Assembly (NCBI GenBank): GCA_020216805.1
Contig: JAIWNN010000092.1
Location: 1 to 12,779 of the forward strand
Source of the DNA: Desulfarculus sp.
Lineage (GTDB): Bacteria > Desulfobacterota > Desulfarculia > Desulfarculales > Desulfarculaceae
DNA length: 12,779 nucleotides
Reading direction: 5' to 3'
Each line of letters begins with the position of its first letter. The stretch's first letter is position 1. Both the position numbers and the translations under genes were made by a program. This document shows, in pieces, positions 1-7,863 of this stretch. The notes under the pieces are model-generated. The model was not told the origin of the DNA, made no database searches, and worked only from the letters and a program-made list of their open reading frames with translations.

Positions 1-1
1 G

Positions 2-952
2 CCCAAGGTGCAGGAGATGGCCGACCTTTTGGACAACGTGGTGGCCACCGACACCACGGTGCTGCTGGAAGGCGAGTCCGGCACCGGCAAAAGCCTCTTG
101 GCCGAGGCCATCCACCGCTACAGCAAACGGGCCAATGGTCCCTTCGTGGTGGTCAACTGCTCGGCCTATCCCGAAACCCTCCTTAGCAGCGAGCTCTTCG
201 GCCATGAGAAGGGAGCCTTCACCGGGGCCATCCGGCGCAAGGTGGGGCGCTTCGAGCTGGCCCGGGGCGGCACCATCTTCCTGGACGAGGTGGCCGAAAT
301 CAGCCCACTGACCCAGTTGGCCCTGTTGCGGGTGATCCAGGACCGCGAGTTCGAGCGGGTGGGCGGCGAGCAGACCTTGGCCGCGGACGTGCGCATCGTG
401 GCCGCCACCAACAAAGTGCTCAAGGAGATGGTGGAGCGCGGTCTGTTCCGCGAAGATCTTTACTACCGCCTCAACGTGGTGCGCCTGGAGGTGCCGCCCC
501 TGAGGTTCCGTTCCGAGGACATCCCCTTCCTGGCCAATTTCTTCCTGCGCAACCAGGCCGAGAAGCTGGGCAAGCCCATCCTGGGCTTCGACCGCGACTG
601 CCTGGCCCGCCTGATGGCCTATTCCTGGCCCGGCAATGTCCGCGAGCTGCGTAACGCGGTGGAGCATGGCGCCCTGATGTGCCGAGGCGAGGTGGTGGGC
701 CTGGAGCACCTGCCCCCCGCCCTTCAGGCCGGCGAGCAAGACTCGCCCGGACCGGCGGGTCTTCCGGACCTGGCCGGGGCCGGCCGCCTCCTGGACCAGG
801 AGCGACGGATCATCGAGAAAACCCTGGCCAAGGTGGGCTGGAACAAGTATCAGGCCGCCAAGCTGCTGGGCATCGCCCGCTCCACTCTCTACGGCAAGAT
901 CGAGAAATTCGACCTCCGCCCGCCGGATGGATCCGCGGCCGACCTCAACTAG
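2..952 (+). CDS. Sigma-54-dependent transcriptional activator, C-terminal part (5' end outside window)
   Basis: This is an NtrC-family activator that would use ATP hydrolysis to open sigma-54 RNA polymerase complexes. Counting from the GTG at 8, the AAA+ domain shows Walker A GESGTGKS (22-29), the sigma-54 contact loop GAFTGA (69-74), Walker B GTIFLDE and the arginine-finger stretch FREDLYYRLNVV followed by PPLRFRSEDIP. A Fis-type helix-turn-helix closes the protein (about 265-305, NKYQAAKLLGIARSTLYGKI). The frame is open to the left edge, and residues before the GTG already fit the start of the AAA+ domain. The GTG is therefore not the true start and the N-terminal sensory or receiver domain is missing. 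It ends 41 bases before the cyclase gene on the same strand, so the two may be co-transcribed. The signal and target genes cannot be told; no -24/-12 promoter was recognised in the window. Confidence 0.95.
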   Translation, partial: PKVQEMADLLDNVVATDTTVLLEGESGTGKSLLAEAIHRYSKRANGPFVVVNCSAYPETLLSSELFGHEKGAFTGAIRRKVGRFELARGGTIFLDEVAEISPLTQLALLRVIQDREFERVGGEQTLAADVRIVAATNKVLKEMVERGLFREDLYYRLNVVRLEVPPLRFRSEDIPFLANFFLRNQAEKLGKPILGFDRDCLARLMAYSWPGNVRELRNAVEHGALMCRGEVVGLEHLPPALQAGEQDSPGPAGLPDLAGAGRLLDQERRIIEKTLAKVGWNKYQAAKLLGIARSTLYGKIEKFDLRPPDGSAADLN

Positions 953-993
953 GCTAGACTGAAGGCATCCGCTCCACTCCGCCGGAGGATGGC

Positions 994-2811
994 ATGCGCC
1001 TGCGGACCCTGCGCCAACGCTTCCTGCTGCTCCTGCTGCTGCCGGTGCTGCTGCTGCTGGGCGTCGCGGGTCTGGTGGGTTTCTGGCAGGTGCACGAACA
1101 CCTGCTTGAGCAATGGCGCGAATCGGCCCTGTTCAGCCTGGAGGAGGCCGCCCACGTCATCGACATGCGCCTGGCCCGGCCGGGGGAAGCCCTGAAGGTG
1201 GTGGCCGACCTCCAGGCCGGCCGTGAGCTGCCGGCGGAGCAATGGCAGGCCCTGCTGGCCAAGGTGCCCGGGGTGGTGCGGGCCAAGGTCGAGCCGGAGC
1301 CCTCCCCCACAGTGGATGGCACCGCGGAGATCGGCCCCCATCCCGGCGGACGCGGGCCTGGCGCCGGCCTGGGCCGGGGCATGGGCGGCATGTCGGCCGA
1401 GGGGGTGACCGCTTCCAGGGGCAGATGGGGGATGCGCCTGCTGCGGGTCCGTCCGGCCCAGGTCGCGGGGCCGGAGTACTCCACCGCCGACCAGGCCAAC
1501 CTGGTCACCCTATCCTACCAGGTCCAGGACGAACAGGGCCGGACCAGCGGAAGGGTGGAGCTGATCATGGCCCTGGAATTCTTCCTGGAGGACCTGCAGG
1601 CCCTGCGTTGGTGGCAGACCAGCCAAGTGCTTTTGGTGGACCGCCAGGGACGGATCCTGACCTCCCACGGCTACGACCAACCCCGCCGCGGCACCCTGGA
1701 CCAGAGCGGCGACCCCCTGGAGATCCAAACCCTGGCCGCTCTGCAACGGAGCGACTCCGGCACCTTGCTCTCCGGCCATCCCGCCCGCCGGGTCAGCGGC
1801 TTCTTCGCCCTCAAGCAGGCCCCCTGGCACCTGGTGCTCTCCGCCCCCGGCGACCGGGTTCTGGCCCCGGTCTTCGGCTTCCTAAGCGCCTATAGCCTGG
1901 CGGTGGCCGTCGCCTTGGGTTTCGTGGGCCTGATCATCCTGGCCGTCACCCGCGGCATCACCAAACGGGTGGCGGTCCTGGGCCAGGCCGCGGCGCGGGT
2001 CTCCCGGGGCGACTACGCCGAGGTGGAGCCCGACGCCTGCTGCGACGAGGTGAGCCAGTTGGCGATGGGCTTCAACCTGATGTTGGCCGGTCTGCGCGAA
2101 CGCGACTACATCAAGGACACCTTCGGTCGCTACGTGGACGAGGAGGTGGCCCGCAAGCTGATGAGCCGTCCCGAGGCCCGCCGCCTGGGCGGCGAGCAAC
2201 GGCCGGTGGCCATCCTGTTGACCGACGTGCGCGGCTTCACCCAGGTCTGCGAGCGCCTCAGCCCCGAGCAGACCATCGCGGTGGTCAACCGCTACCTGGA
2301 AGGGATCATCAACTCCATTCAGGGACACCAGGGCATCATCGTCGACTTCCTGGGCGACGCGGCCCTGGCCTTCTTCGACACTCTGGACCAGCCCATCGAG
2401 CAGGCGGTGCGCCGGGCCCTGTGCTGCTCGCTGGAGGTGCGCCAGGCCAGCCAGGAATTCAACCGTCAGGCGCGCCAGGAGGGTCTGCCCGAGCTGGCCA
2501 CCGCCATCGCCTTGAACGCCGGCGAGGTGGTGGTGGGCAACATCGGCAGCAAGGCCCGCACCAAGTTCGGCATCGTGGGCGGACCGGTCAACCTCACCGC
2601 CCGCCTGCAGACCCTGGCCGAGGGCGGCGAGATCATCGTCTCCGACCAGTTCCTGGCCCTGGCCGGACCGGCGGTGAGGGTGGAGAAGAGCCTCCGCTCC
2701 CTGGTCAAGGGCTTCCCGGAGCCGGTCAACGCCCACGTGGTCTCGCCCCAGCAGGATTGCGGCTTGGTGATGGGCGACGATTGCCGTCTGAGCCATCTCG
2801 ACCGGGCCTAA
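994..2811 (+). CDS. Membrane-bound HAMP-linked class III adenylate/guanylate cyclase
   Basis: This 605-residue protein is a predicted inner-membrane sensor that makes a cyclic nucleotide. Order: a short basic N-terminus, TM1 (about 10-31), an extracytoplasmic domain (about 32-288), TM2 (about 291-318), a HAMP linker (about 319-370), then a class III cyclase domain (about 402-585). In the catalytic domain, metal-binding D411 (LLTDVRGFT) and D455 (FLGD) and the transition-state pair N533/R537 (VNLTARL) are present. The purine-selecting lysine is D451, and the usual Asp/Thr partner is G526, so the substrate (ATP, GTP or other) cannot be assigned. The sensor domain carries a Gly/Pro-rich stretch (about 115-137) that looks like an insert. 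The start has a good ribosome site, GGAGG five bases upstream. A cyclase fold is clear; activity and ligand are not. Confidence 0.9.
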   Translation: MRLRTLRQRFLLLLLLPVLLLLGVAGLVGFWQVHEHLLEQWRESALFSLEEAAHVIDMRLARPGEALKVVADLQAGRELPAEQWQALLAKVPGVVRAKVEPEPSPTVDGTAEIGPHPGGRGPGAGLGRGMGGMSAEGVTASRGRWGMRLLRVRPAQVAGPEYSTADQANLVTLSYQVQDEQGRTSGRVELIMALEFFLEDLQALRWWQTSQVLLVDRQGRILTSHGYDQPRRGTLDQSGDPLEIQTLAALQRSDSGTLLSGHPARRVSGFFALKQAPWHLVLSAPGDRVLAPVFGFLSAYSLAVAVALGFVGLIILAVTRGITKRVAVLGQAAARVSRGDYAEVEPDACCDEVSQLAMGFNLMLAGLRERDYIKDTFGRYVDEEVARKLMSRPEARRLGGEQRPVAILLTDVRGFTQVCERLSPEQTIAVVNRYLEGIINSIQGHQGIIVDFLGDAALAFFDTLDQPIEQAVRRALCCSLEVRQASQEFNRQARQEGLPELATAIALNAGEVVVGNIGSKARTKFGIVGGPVNLTARLQTLAEGGEIIVSDQFLALAGPAVRVEKSLRSLVKGFPEPVNAHVVSPQQDCGLVMGDDCRLSHLDRA

Positions 2812-2881
2812 GCCTCCGGCCACGCCGCCAAATCAAGGTTGGCGAGGAAAGGGACGCCCTCCCTCCTTGGCCGCCTTGCCG

Positions 2882-2910
2882 AAAAAAGGGGCGGGGATGA
2901 ACCCCGCCCC
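2882..2910 (-). terminator. Intrinsic terminator of cydAB
   Basis: A perfect 9-bp stem, GGGGCGGGG (2888-2896) with CCCCGCCCC (2902-2910), has a five-base loop. Read on the - strand it is followed at once by six T residues (A run at 2882-2887). It lies about 40 bases past the cydB stop. On the + strand the stem is followed by AGGAAAT, so it should not work well for the converging cyclase gene. Confidence 0.9.
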
Positions 2911-2948
2911 AGGAAATCAACCAAGCCTTCGCTTCAGGGCATCACCTG

Positions 2949-3974
2949 TCAGTAGGCCTCCTCGTAGGCCAGATCCTGGTCGGTGATCTTGTGGCGGAAG
3001 GTCACGTAGGCCCAGGTCTGGTAGGCCAGCACGATCGGCACCATCACCAGCGCCACCCCCAGCATGATCTTCAGCGTCAGGGGGCTGGAGGAGGAATTGG
3101 TGACGGTCATGGACCAGGCCGGGTTCAGGCTGCTGGGCAGTAGGTTGGGATAGAGCCCGGCCACCCCGAACAAGGTGCAGCCTACGATCATCACCGCCGA
3201 GGCGCCCCAGGCCTTCCACCAGGCGTTCTGAGCCATGAAGACACGGCTCAGGAGCAGGCCGGCCACCGCCATCAGCGGCAGGATCCACAGCCAGAGGTAG
3301 CTCAGGTAGTTGGCCCAGAGCCGGGTGTAGAACCAGGTGGCCGCCAAGAAGACCACCGCCACCACCAGCAGCGCGGGCCAGATCTTCTTGGCCATGACCT
3401 GGGCCCGGGCCTCCAGCTCACCGCTGGCCTTGATGGCCAGCCACAAGCTGCCGTGGGTCATGAAGATCAGCACGAAGAGAATCCCGCCCAGCAGTCCATA
3501 GGGATTGAGCAGGGTGAACAGGCTCCCCTGGTAGACGCCCTTCTGGTCGATGGGAATGCCCATGAAGATGTTGGCGAAGGCCACGCCCAAGAGCAGCGCC
3601 GGCAGAAAACTGCCCAGCCAGAGGCACGCGTCCCAGATCGACTTCCAGGCCGGGCTGTCGACCTTGCCCCGGAACTCGAAGGCCACCCCGCGCAGGATCA
3701 GGGCGAACAACAGCAGCATCAGGGCCGAATAGAGAGAGCTGAACATCACCGCGTAGGTGCCGGGGAAGGCGGCGAAGGTGACCCCGCCGGCGGTGATCAG
3801 CCAGACCTCGTTGCCATCCCAGAATGGGCCCATGGCGTTATAGATGACGCGTTTGTCCTGTTCGCTCTTGGCCAGGGCCGGCATCAGCGCGCCCAGACCC
3901 AGGTCGAAGCCGTCCAGCATGAAATAGACCGCCCACAGGACGCCCCAGAGCACGAACCAGATGGTTTCCAGCAT
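2949..3974 (-). CDS. cydB: Cytochrome bd quinol oxidase subunit II
   Basis: Subunit II of the bd-type terminal oxidase, an integral membrane partner of CydA in a complex that oxidises quinol and reduces O2 to water. The product (341 residues from the chosen start) is almost wholly hydrophobic, with about eight or nine membrane segments. It has the family's N-terminal signature (FMLDGFDLGLGAL, then GPFWDGNEVWLITAGG) and a conserved aromatic end (YQTWAYVTFRHK). I chose ATG at 3974 because GGAGG lies eight bases upstream. An in-frame GTG at 3983 would sit directly on the ribosome site. The gene follows cydA by 21 bases and ends in front of a strong terminator. No cydX, cydC or cydD is visible nearby. 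Confidence 0.96.
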   Translation of the reverse strand: MLETIWFVLWGVLWAVYFMLDGFDLGLGALMPALAKSEQDKRVIYNAMGPFWDGNEVWLITAGGVTFAAFPGTYAVMFSSLYSALMLLLFALILRGVAFEFRGKVDSPAWKSIWDACLWLGSFLPALLLGVAFANIFMGIPIDQKGVYQGSLFTLLNPYGLLGGILFVLIFMTHGSLWLAIKASGELEARAQVMAKKIWPALLVVAVVFLAATWFYTRLWANYLSYLWLWILPLMAVAGLLLSRVFMAQNAWWKAWGASAVMIVGCTLFGVAGLYPNLLPSSLNPAWSMTVTNSSSSPLTLKIMLGVALVMVPIVLAYQTWAYVTFRHKITDQDLAYEEAY

Positions 3975-3995
3975 GGCGTTCACCTCCCCTTCCCC

Positions 3996-5309
3996 TTAGT
4001 TGGCCTTGACCGGCGCGGGACCCTTGCGGGCGTTGCGGAAAATCAGCCAGAAGGCGGCGGCGCCCAACAGGCCGTAGATCAGGATGAAGGCCACCAGGGT
4101 GGTGGCCACCTGGCTGACCGCCACCGGGCTGACCGCGTCGGCGGTGCGCATCATGCCCCAGACGATCCAGGGCTGGCGTCCCACCTCGGCCACCAGCCAA
4201 CCCGCCTCCAGGGCCAGGTAGGGCAGCGGGATCAGCCAGGGCAGCAGCTTGAGCAGCTTGGGGCTGGACTGGGGATCCTTGCGCTTGAGGAAGGCCCAGA
4301 TCGCGACCAGGATGAACAGGGCGCCCAAGCCCACCATCAGGCGAAAGCCCAGGTAGGTGGGCAGCACCGGCGGCCGGTCCTTGACCGGGAAGTCCTTGAG
4401 GCCCTTGACCTCGGCGTTGAAGTCGCCGAAAGCCAGGAAGGACAGCGCCCCGGGAATGGGCAGGGCCTGAACGCTGTTGCGGGCGTTTTTTTGATCTGGC
4501 CAGAGAAGCAGGTACATGGGCGCGGCCTTGGTGGTCTCCCAGAGTCCCTCCATGGCCGCCAGCTTGGTGGGCTGCTTCTCGGCCACCTCCTTGCCGCTCA
4601 GGTCGCCGTTGATGGCCGCGAAGACGCTGAAGACCAGGGCCCAGGCCGCGGCCAACTTGAAGCTCTTCTTGAAGAATCCGACCTCGCTGTTGCGCAGCAG
4701 ATGCCAGGCGCTGACGCCCATCACGAAGAAGGCGGCCAGGATGTAGGCCCCGCTCAGGGTGTGCACGAACTCCAGCACGGCCCACTTCTGGGTGACGATG
4801 GCCAGGAAGTCGTCCAGTTCGGCCCGGCCGTTGCGCAGCACATAGCCCACCGGGTGCTGCATGAAGCTGTTGGCGGCCAGGATCCAGTAGGCGCTGAGGT
4901 TGCTGGCGATGGCCACCAGCCAGATGGCGGTGGCGTGCAGCTTGGGTGAAAGCTTGTTCCACCCGAAAACCCAGACCGCGATGAAGGTGGACTCCAAGAA
5001 GAAGGCCAGGGTGGCCTCCACCGCCAGCAGCGAACCGAAAATGTCGCCCACGTATTGGCTGTAGCGGCTCCAGTTGGTGCCGAACTGGAACTCCAGGGTG
5101 ATGCCGGTCACCACCCCGACGGCGAAGTTGATGAGGAACAGCTTGCCCCAGAACTTGGCCATCCGTTTGTAGTCCTGGTCGCCGCTGATCACGTAGCGGG
5201 TTTCCATGATGGCGGTCAGCAGCGAAAGGCCCAGGGTGAGGGGGACGAAAAGGAAGTGGAAGAAAGTGGCGGCCGCGAACTGCAGCCTGGACAGCATCAG
5301 AACGTCCAT
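3996..5309 (-). CDS. cydA: Cytochrome bd quinol oxidase subunit I
   Basis: Subunit I carries the three hemes and the quinol site of cytochrome bd. In this 437-residue protein the expected ligands and conserved positions are in place: H18, E98 and E106 (E. coli H19, E99, E107), H183 in FVHTLSGAY (E. coli H186), M325 in FRLMVGLG (E. coli M393), the quinol-loop K249/E254 in QPTKLAAMEG, and GRQPW (377-381). At 437 residues it is shorter than the ~520-residue E. coli protein, because the Q-loop region (about 255-318) lacks the long C-terminal insertion. It is therefore a short-Q-loop type. GGAGGG eight bases upstream supports the ATG at 5309. In an oxygen-defence island of an anaerobe its likely job is O2 removal at the membrane, though energy gain is also possible. 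Confidence 0.97.
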   Translation of the reverse strand: MDVLMLSRLQFAAATFFHFLFVPLTLGLSLLTAIMETRYVISGDQDYKRMAKFWGKLFLINFAVGVVTGITLEFQFGTNWSRYSQYVGDIFGSLLAVEATLAFFLESTFIAVWVFGWNKLSPKLHATAIWLVAIASNLSAYWILAANSFMQHPVGYVLRNGRAELDDFLAIVTQKWAVLEFVHTLSGAYILAAFFVMGVSAWHLLRNSEVGFFKKSFKLAAAWALVFSVFAAINGDLSGKEVAEKQPTKLAAMEGLWETTKAAPMYLLLWPDQKNARNSVQALPIPGALSFLAFGDFNAEVKGLKDFPVKDRPPVLPTYLGFRLMVGLGALFILVAIWAFLKRKDPQSSPKLLKLLPWLIPLPYLALEAGWLVAEVGRQPWIVWGMMRTADAVSPVAVSQVATTLVAFILIYGLLGAAAFWLIFRNARKGPAPVKAN

Positions 5310-5339
5310 GCTCTTGGCCCTCCGGTGAGGTTGGCGTTT

Positions 5340-5360
5340 CGATAATGGTATCTATTATCG
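5340..5360. promoter_or_regulatory. Fur/PerR-type operator over the cydAB -10 region
   Basis: Palindrome with perfect 7-bp arms, CGATAAT (5340-5346) and ATTATCG (5354-5360), around a 7-base centre. Laid against the classical 19-bp Fur box it agrees at 15 of 19 positions by hand count. A sequence matching at 12 of 15 bases lies over the -10 box of perR at 9676-9690. The likely binder is the PerR-like protein encoded in this window; a separate Fur elsewhere in the genome is the main alternative. Confidence 0.7.
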
Positions 5361-5381
5361 TATTGCCGTTCGCGCTGTCAA
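5354..5381 (-). promoter_or_regulatory. Sigma-70-type promoter of cydAB
   Basis: On the - strand a perfect -35 TTGACA (5376-5381) is followed after 16 bases by -10 GATAAT (5354-5359). Transcription would start near 5347, giving a leader of about 38 bases to cydA. The -10 box lies inside the palindrome at 5340-5360, so a bound dimer would block it. Confidence 0.75.
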
Positions 5382-5463
5382 GGCATTTTCCTCCTTGAGG
5401 TCCATGCCCATTGGGGCGCCAGCCAAGCTATATGAATTTAATTGTAAAACCGGAGGTAGGGAG

Positions 5464-6189
5464 TTAGGGGGCTTTTTTAGGGGCTGGATTGGTGATTTTC
5501 AGGCGATCCAGGGAGCCTTGGGCCAATTGCCCCACGCTGACGGACTGGAGGGTGTCGCCCCACGGGAACTCCAACAGGCGCGGGTCGCCAAGCCGAGTCA
5601 GAAGCGCGCCCCTGGCCTCGCTCCCGCCCAGCCAGCCCAGGGCCCAGGCCGCCGCCCCGGCCACGCCGGGATCGGAATGGCCCAGTAGCTTCCGCGCCGC
5701 CTCGGGTGCGCCGCAGGCTCGGGCCAGCTCGGGTTGAGTCTGGGCCAGACGTCCCAGGCCCCAGAGCGCGCCGGCCAAAAGGCTGGGGTGGTCGAGCTGG
5801 TTGGCGCAGGGCGCGACCCGGGAGGCCAGGATGTTGGCGAACTCCCGGGCCAGGAGCGGGCTGTGGCTCAGGATCTCGCCGAAAGCCTCGGCCGCGCCCC
5901 AGCCCATGGCCCCGGATTCCTCGTTCAGGGTCCACATCAGGCGGCGCAGCACCTCGCGCCCGGTCTCGGGGTCCTGATTGGCCAGCTCGGCCACCAGCGG
6001 TCCCAGGAGGCCCACCGCCCGCCAGCGGGCCAGGGCGTTTGGCGCGCTGAGGCCGGCCAGCAGGGCCCGGGTCAGGGCCGGGGCGGGCAGATCGGCCAGG
6101 CGCTGGCGGGCCTGGTCCAGGGCCAGGCCCGGCCCCGGCCCCTCCAGGACCGCGCGCACCTGGCGACGAATGGAGCCAGACGGCGTCAT
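5464..6189 (-). CDS. HEAT-repeat-like protein of the type conserved in sulfate reducers
   Basis: This 241-residue soluble alpha-helical protein is rich in Ala, Leu and Trp and has no signal peptide or membrane segment. Repeating helix pairs of HEAT/Armadillo type can be seen, for example ALARWRAVGLLGPLVAELA, then LLAGALWGLGRLAQ and AGAAAWALGWLGG. A central block, LRRLMWTLNEESGAMGWGA, is the most distinctive part. I recall a conserved Desulfovibrio family (named after DVU0298) with a similar RRLMW-LN-ESG-GWGAPEA block; I could not check this. Proteins of this fold usually bind partner proteins, and no catalytic residues stand out. The ATG at 6189 has no clear ribosome site. It lies between the flavodiiron gene and the cydAB promoter on the same strand. 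The function is unknown; its position suggests, but does not prove, a link to redox defence. Confidence 0.8.
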   Translation of the reverse strand: MTPSGSIRRQVRAVLEGPGPGLALDQARQRLADLPAPALTRALLAGLSAPNALARWRAVGLLGPLVAELANQDPETGREVLRRLMWTLNEESGAMGWGAAEAFGEILSHSPLLAREFANILASRVAPCANQLDHPSLLAGALWGLGRLAQTQPELARACGAPEAARKLLGHSDPGVAGAAAWALGWLGGSEARGALLTRLGDPRLLEFPWGDTLQSVSVGQLAQGSLDRLKITNPAPKKAP

Positions 6190-6255
6190 GCTAACTGAAA
6201 ATCACCAGGCAGGTTGGTCAGAGGGTGATGGTCGGGGCCTTTCCCCCGCCCACTT

Positions 6256-6287
6256 CGTGGAATGGCGGAGCCGCTCCACGGTTTTTT
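6256..6287 (+). other. Hairpin with T run (terminator-like on + strand)
   Basis: CGTGGA (6256-6261) pairs with TCCACG (6275-6280), with GCGG/CCGC able to pair inside. Six T residues follow at 6282-6287 on the + strand. No + strand gene ends before it, so its role is unclear. It may be part of a paired structure with the larger hairpin just to the right. Confidence 0.4.
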
Positions 6288-6297
6288 CGGAGGGGGC

Positions 6298-6338
6298 GCG
6301 GGGGAGCCGTTTTTGCGTGGCAAAAAGGGCTCCCCCGC
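6298..6338. other. Long GC/AT-patterned hairpin after the flavodiiron gene
   Basis: An 11-bp arm GCGGGGGAGCC (6298-6308) pairs with GGCTCCCCCGC (6328-6338). After one G-G mismatch, TTTTTGC pairs with GCAAAAA around a GTG loop, giving 18 base pairs. It lies about 18 bases past the flavodiiron stop. No T tract follows on the - strand; a pyrimidine-rich stretch follows on the + strand. It may end or protect the defence-operon transcript, or be a dispersed palindromic repeat. Confidence 0.55.
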
Positions 6339-6356
6339 TTCGCTTCTCTTCCGTTT

Positions 6357-7589
6357 TCATCCCTGGCTGCAATGGCAGCGCACCCCGGCCGTGGGGAGGC
6401 CGGCGGCCTTGATGGCTTGACCCATCTTCAGGCCCAACTCGCGGCATTGGCGCAAGGCGTCGTGGTCGGGGACGTAGTTGTGACGCAGACCCTCGTCCAC
6501 GATCTCCAGCTTCATCTCCTTGAGCATCTCGGTGATGTGCTTGACCGCCTCGCCGCTCCAGCCGTAGGAGCCAAAGGCCGCCGCCAGCTTGCCGGTGGGC
6601 TTGAGGCCCCGGATGTAGGTCAGCAGGTCGGCCATGCGGGGCAGCATGCCGTTGTTGAGGGTGGCCGAGCCCACCACCAGGCCCTTGGCGTCCAGCAGCT
6701 CGGTGACCACGTCGCTGCGGTGGGTGGTGGCCAGGTTCATCAGCTTGACGCAGACGCCCTCGTCCTGCAAGCCGTCGGCCACGGCCTTGGCCATCAGCTC
6801 GGTGCTGTGCCACATGGTGTCGTAGACCACCAGCGCCTTGGCCACCGCTTCCTGGCGCGACCAGCGGTCGTAGGCCGCGATGATCCGGCCGGGATCGCCC
6901 CGCCAAATCACCCCGTGGTCCGGGGCGATGGTGTCGATGGCCAGGCCCATCTCCTTGACCTGGGCCAGGAGCTTGCCCACCAGGGGCGAGTAGGGCAGCA
7001 GGATGTTGGCGTAGTACTTGGCGGCGTGGTGCATCAGCTCGGACGGATCCACCTGGTCGTCGAAGCGCTCGCTGGTGGCCCAGTGCAGTCCGAAGGCGTC
7101 GGAGCTGATGAGCAGCTTGTCGTCAGGGAGATAGGAGAACATGCTGTCGGGCCAATGCAGCATCCGGGTTTCCAGGAAATGGATGGTGCGGCGACCGATG
7201 TTCAGGGTGTCTCCGCTCTTGACCACCTCCACCGGCCAGTCTTTGTAATGGAAGTGGGCCATCATGGCCTTCTGACCCATGGGGGAGGTGAAGATCTTCT
7301 CGGGTTTGATCAGCTCGATGACCTCCGGCAGGTTGCCGGAGTGATCCATCTCCAGGTGGTTGACCACCAGGTAGTCGATCTTCCTGGGGTCGATCAGGTT
7401 GTGGATGCGGTGGGTCAGGTCGCTCAGGAACCCCTTCTTGACCGTGTCGAAGAGGACCACCTTCTCGTCCAGGGCCAGATAGGCATTGTAAGTGGTGCCC
7501 TTGTAGGTGGAGTAACCATGGAAGTCGCGGATGTCCCAATCCACGGCCCCCACCCAGTAGATATCCTTCTTTACCTCGATGGGCTTCAT
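6357..7589 (-). CDS. roo: Flavodiiron protein, rubredoxin:oxygen oxidoreductase
   Basis: This cytoplasmic enzyme takes electrons from reduced rubredoxin and reduces O2 to water; some members also reduce NO. The 410-residue product has the two-domain core. An N-terminal metallo-beta-lactamase-like domain (about 1-250) holds the diiron ligands H78, E80, D82 (NHLEMDHSG), H145 (MLHWPDSMF), D164 (SSDAFG) and H225 (PDHGVIWR). A flavodoxin domain for FMN begins near 252 (ALVVYDTMWHSTELMAKAV). There is no C-terminal rubredoxin or reductase fusion; the separate rubredoxin gene just upstream would supply electrons. GAGG five bases before the ATG supports the start. The same rubredoxin-roo pairing is known in Desulfovibrio, which makes O2 reduction the favoured role. 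Confidence 0.95.
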   Translation of the reverse strand: MKPIEVKKDIYWVGAVDWDIRDFHGYSTYKGTTYNAYLALDEKVVLFDTVKKGFLSDLTHRIHNLIDPRKIDYLVVNHLEMDHSGNLPEVIELIKPEKIFTSPMGQKAMMAHFHYKDWPVEVVKSGDTLNIGRRTIHFLETRMLHWPDSMFSYLPDDKLLISSDAFGLHWATSERFDDQVDPSELMHHAAKYYANILLPYSPLVGKLLAQVKEMGLAIDTIAPDHGVIWRGDPGRIIAAYDRWSRQEAVAKALVVYDTMWHSTELMAKAVADGLQDEGVCVKLMNLATTHRSDVVTELLDAKGLVVGSATLNNGMLPRMADLLTYIRGLKPTGKLAAAFGSYGWSGEAVKHITEMLKEMKLEIVDEGLRHNYVPDHDALRQCRELGLKMGQAIKAAGLPTAGVRCHCSQG

Positions 7590-7682
7590 GCTCGCCTCTA
7601 TAGTCGTCTGGCTCCAGCCCCGGGGGCTGGGCGGACCGGGAGTTTCTGCAACGACGCTACGGGTCCGGGCGACGGAGGCGTG

Positions 7683-7844
7683 TTAGCTCTCCGGCTCGAA
7701 CTGGTCCTTGCTGGCGCCGCAGACCGGGCAGCTCCAGTCGGCGGGCAGGTCCTCGAAGGCGGTGCCGGCCGGGATGTTGCTGTCGGGATCGCCCTTGGCC
7801 GGGTCGTAGACGTAACCGCAAACACCGCAAACGTACTTTTTCAT
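7683..7844 (-). CDS. Rubredoxin
   Basis: A 53-residue one-iron electron carrier. The Fe(SCys)4 site is C6-x2-C9 ([12 protein letters not shown]) and C39-x2-C42 ([13 protein letters not shown]), with the classical DLPADW between them. ATG at 7844 is preferred because AGGAG lies eight bases upstream; an ATG two codons earlier (7850) is only two bases from it. The product then begins MKKYVC, as in Desulfovibrio rubredoxin. Downstream of desulfoferrodoxin and upstream of the flavodiiron gene, it would deliver electrons to the flavodiiron protein and probably to desulfoferrodoxin and rubrerythrin. Confidence 0.97.
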   Translation of the reverse strand: MKKYVCGVCGYVYDPAKGDPDSNIPAGTAFEDLPADWSCPVCGASKDQFEPES

Positions 7845-7863
7845 GCTCATATCTCCTTGTCGG

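Noticed and set aside
8..10. GTG at 8 as the true start of the sigma-54 activator
   Set aside because: The frame is open to the window edge, the AAA+ domain already begins there, and no ribosome site can be seen. The gene is cut by the window.
1882..2823. A 313-codon open frame on the - strand under the cyclase domain
   Set aside because: The + strand frame has the full set of cyclase motifs; the reverse frame has none and shows the same shadow composition.
3453..4949. A 498-codon open frame on the + strand opposite cydAB
   Set aside because: Antisense shadow of clearly recognised membrane proteins. The product is rich in Gln, Gly, His and Glu, typical of the reverse frame of hydrophobic high-GC genes.
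7614..7630. Palindrome CCAGCCCC/GGGGCTGG between rubredoxin and roo as a terminator
   Set aside because: The loop is only one base (three if a pair opens) and no T tract follows on the - strand, so I do not call it a terminator.
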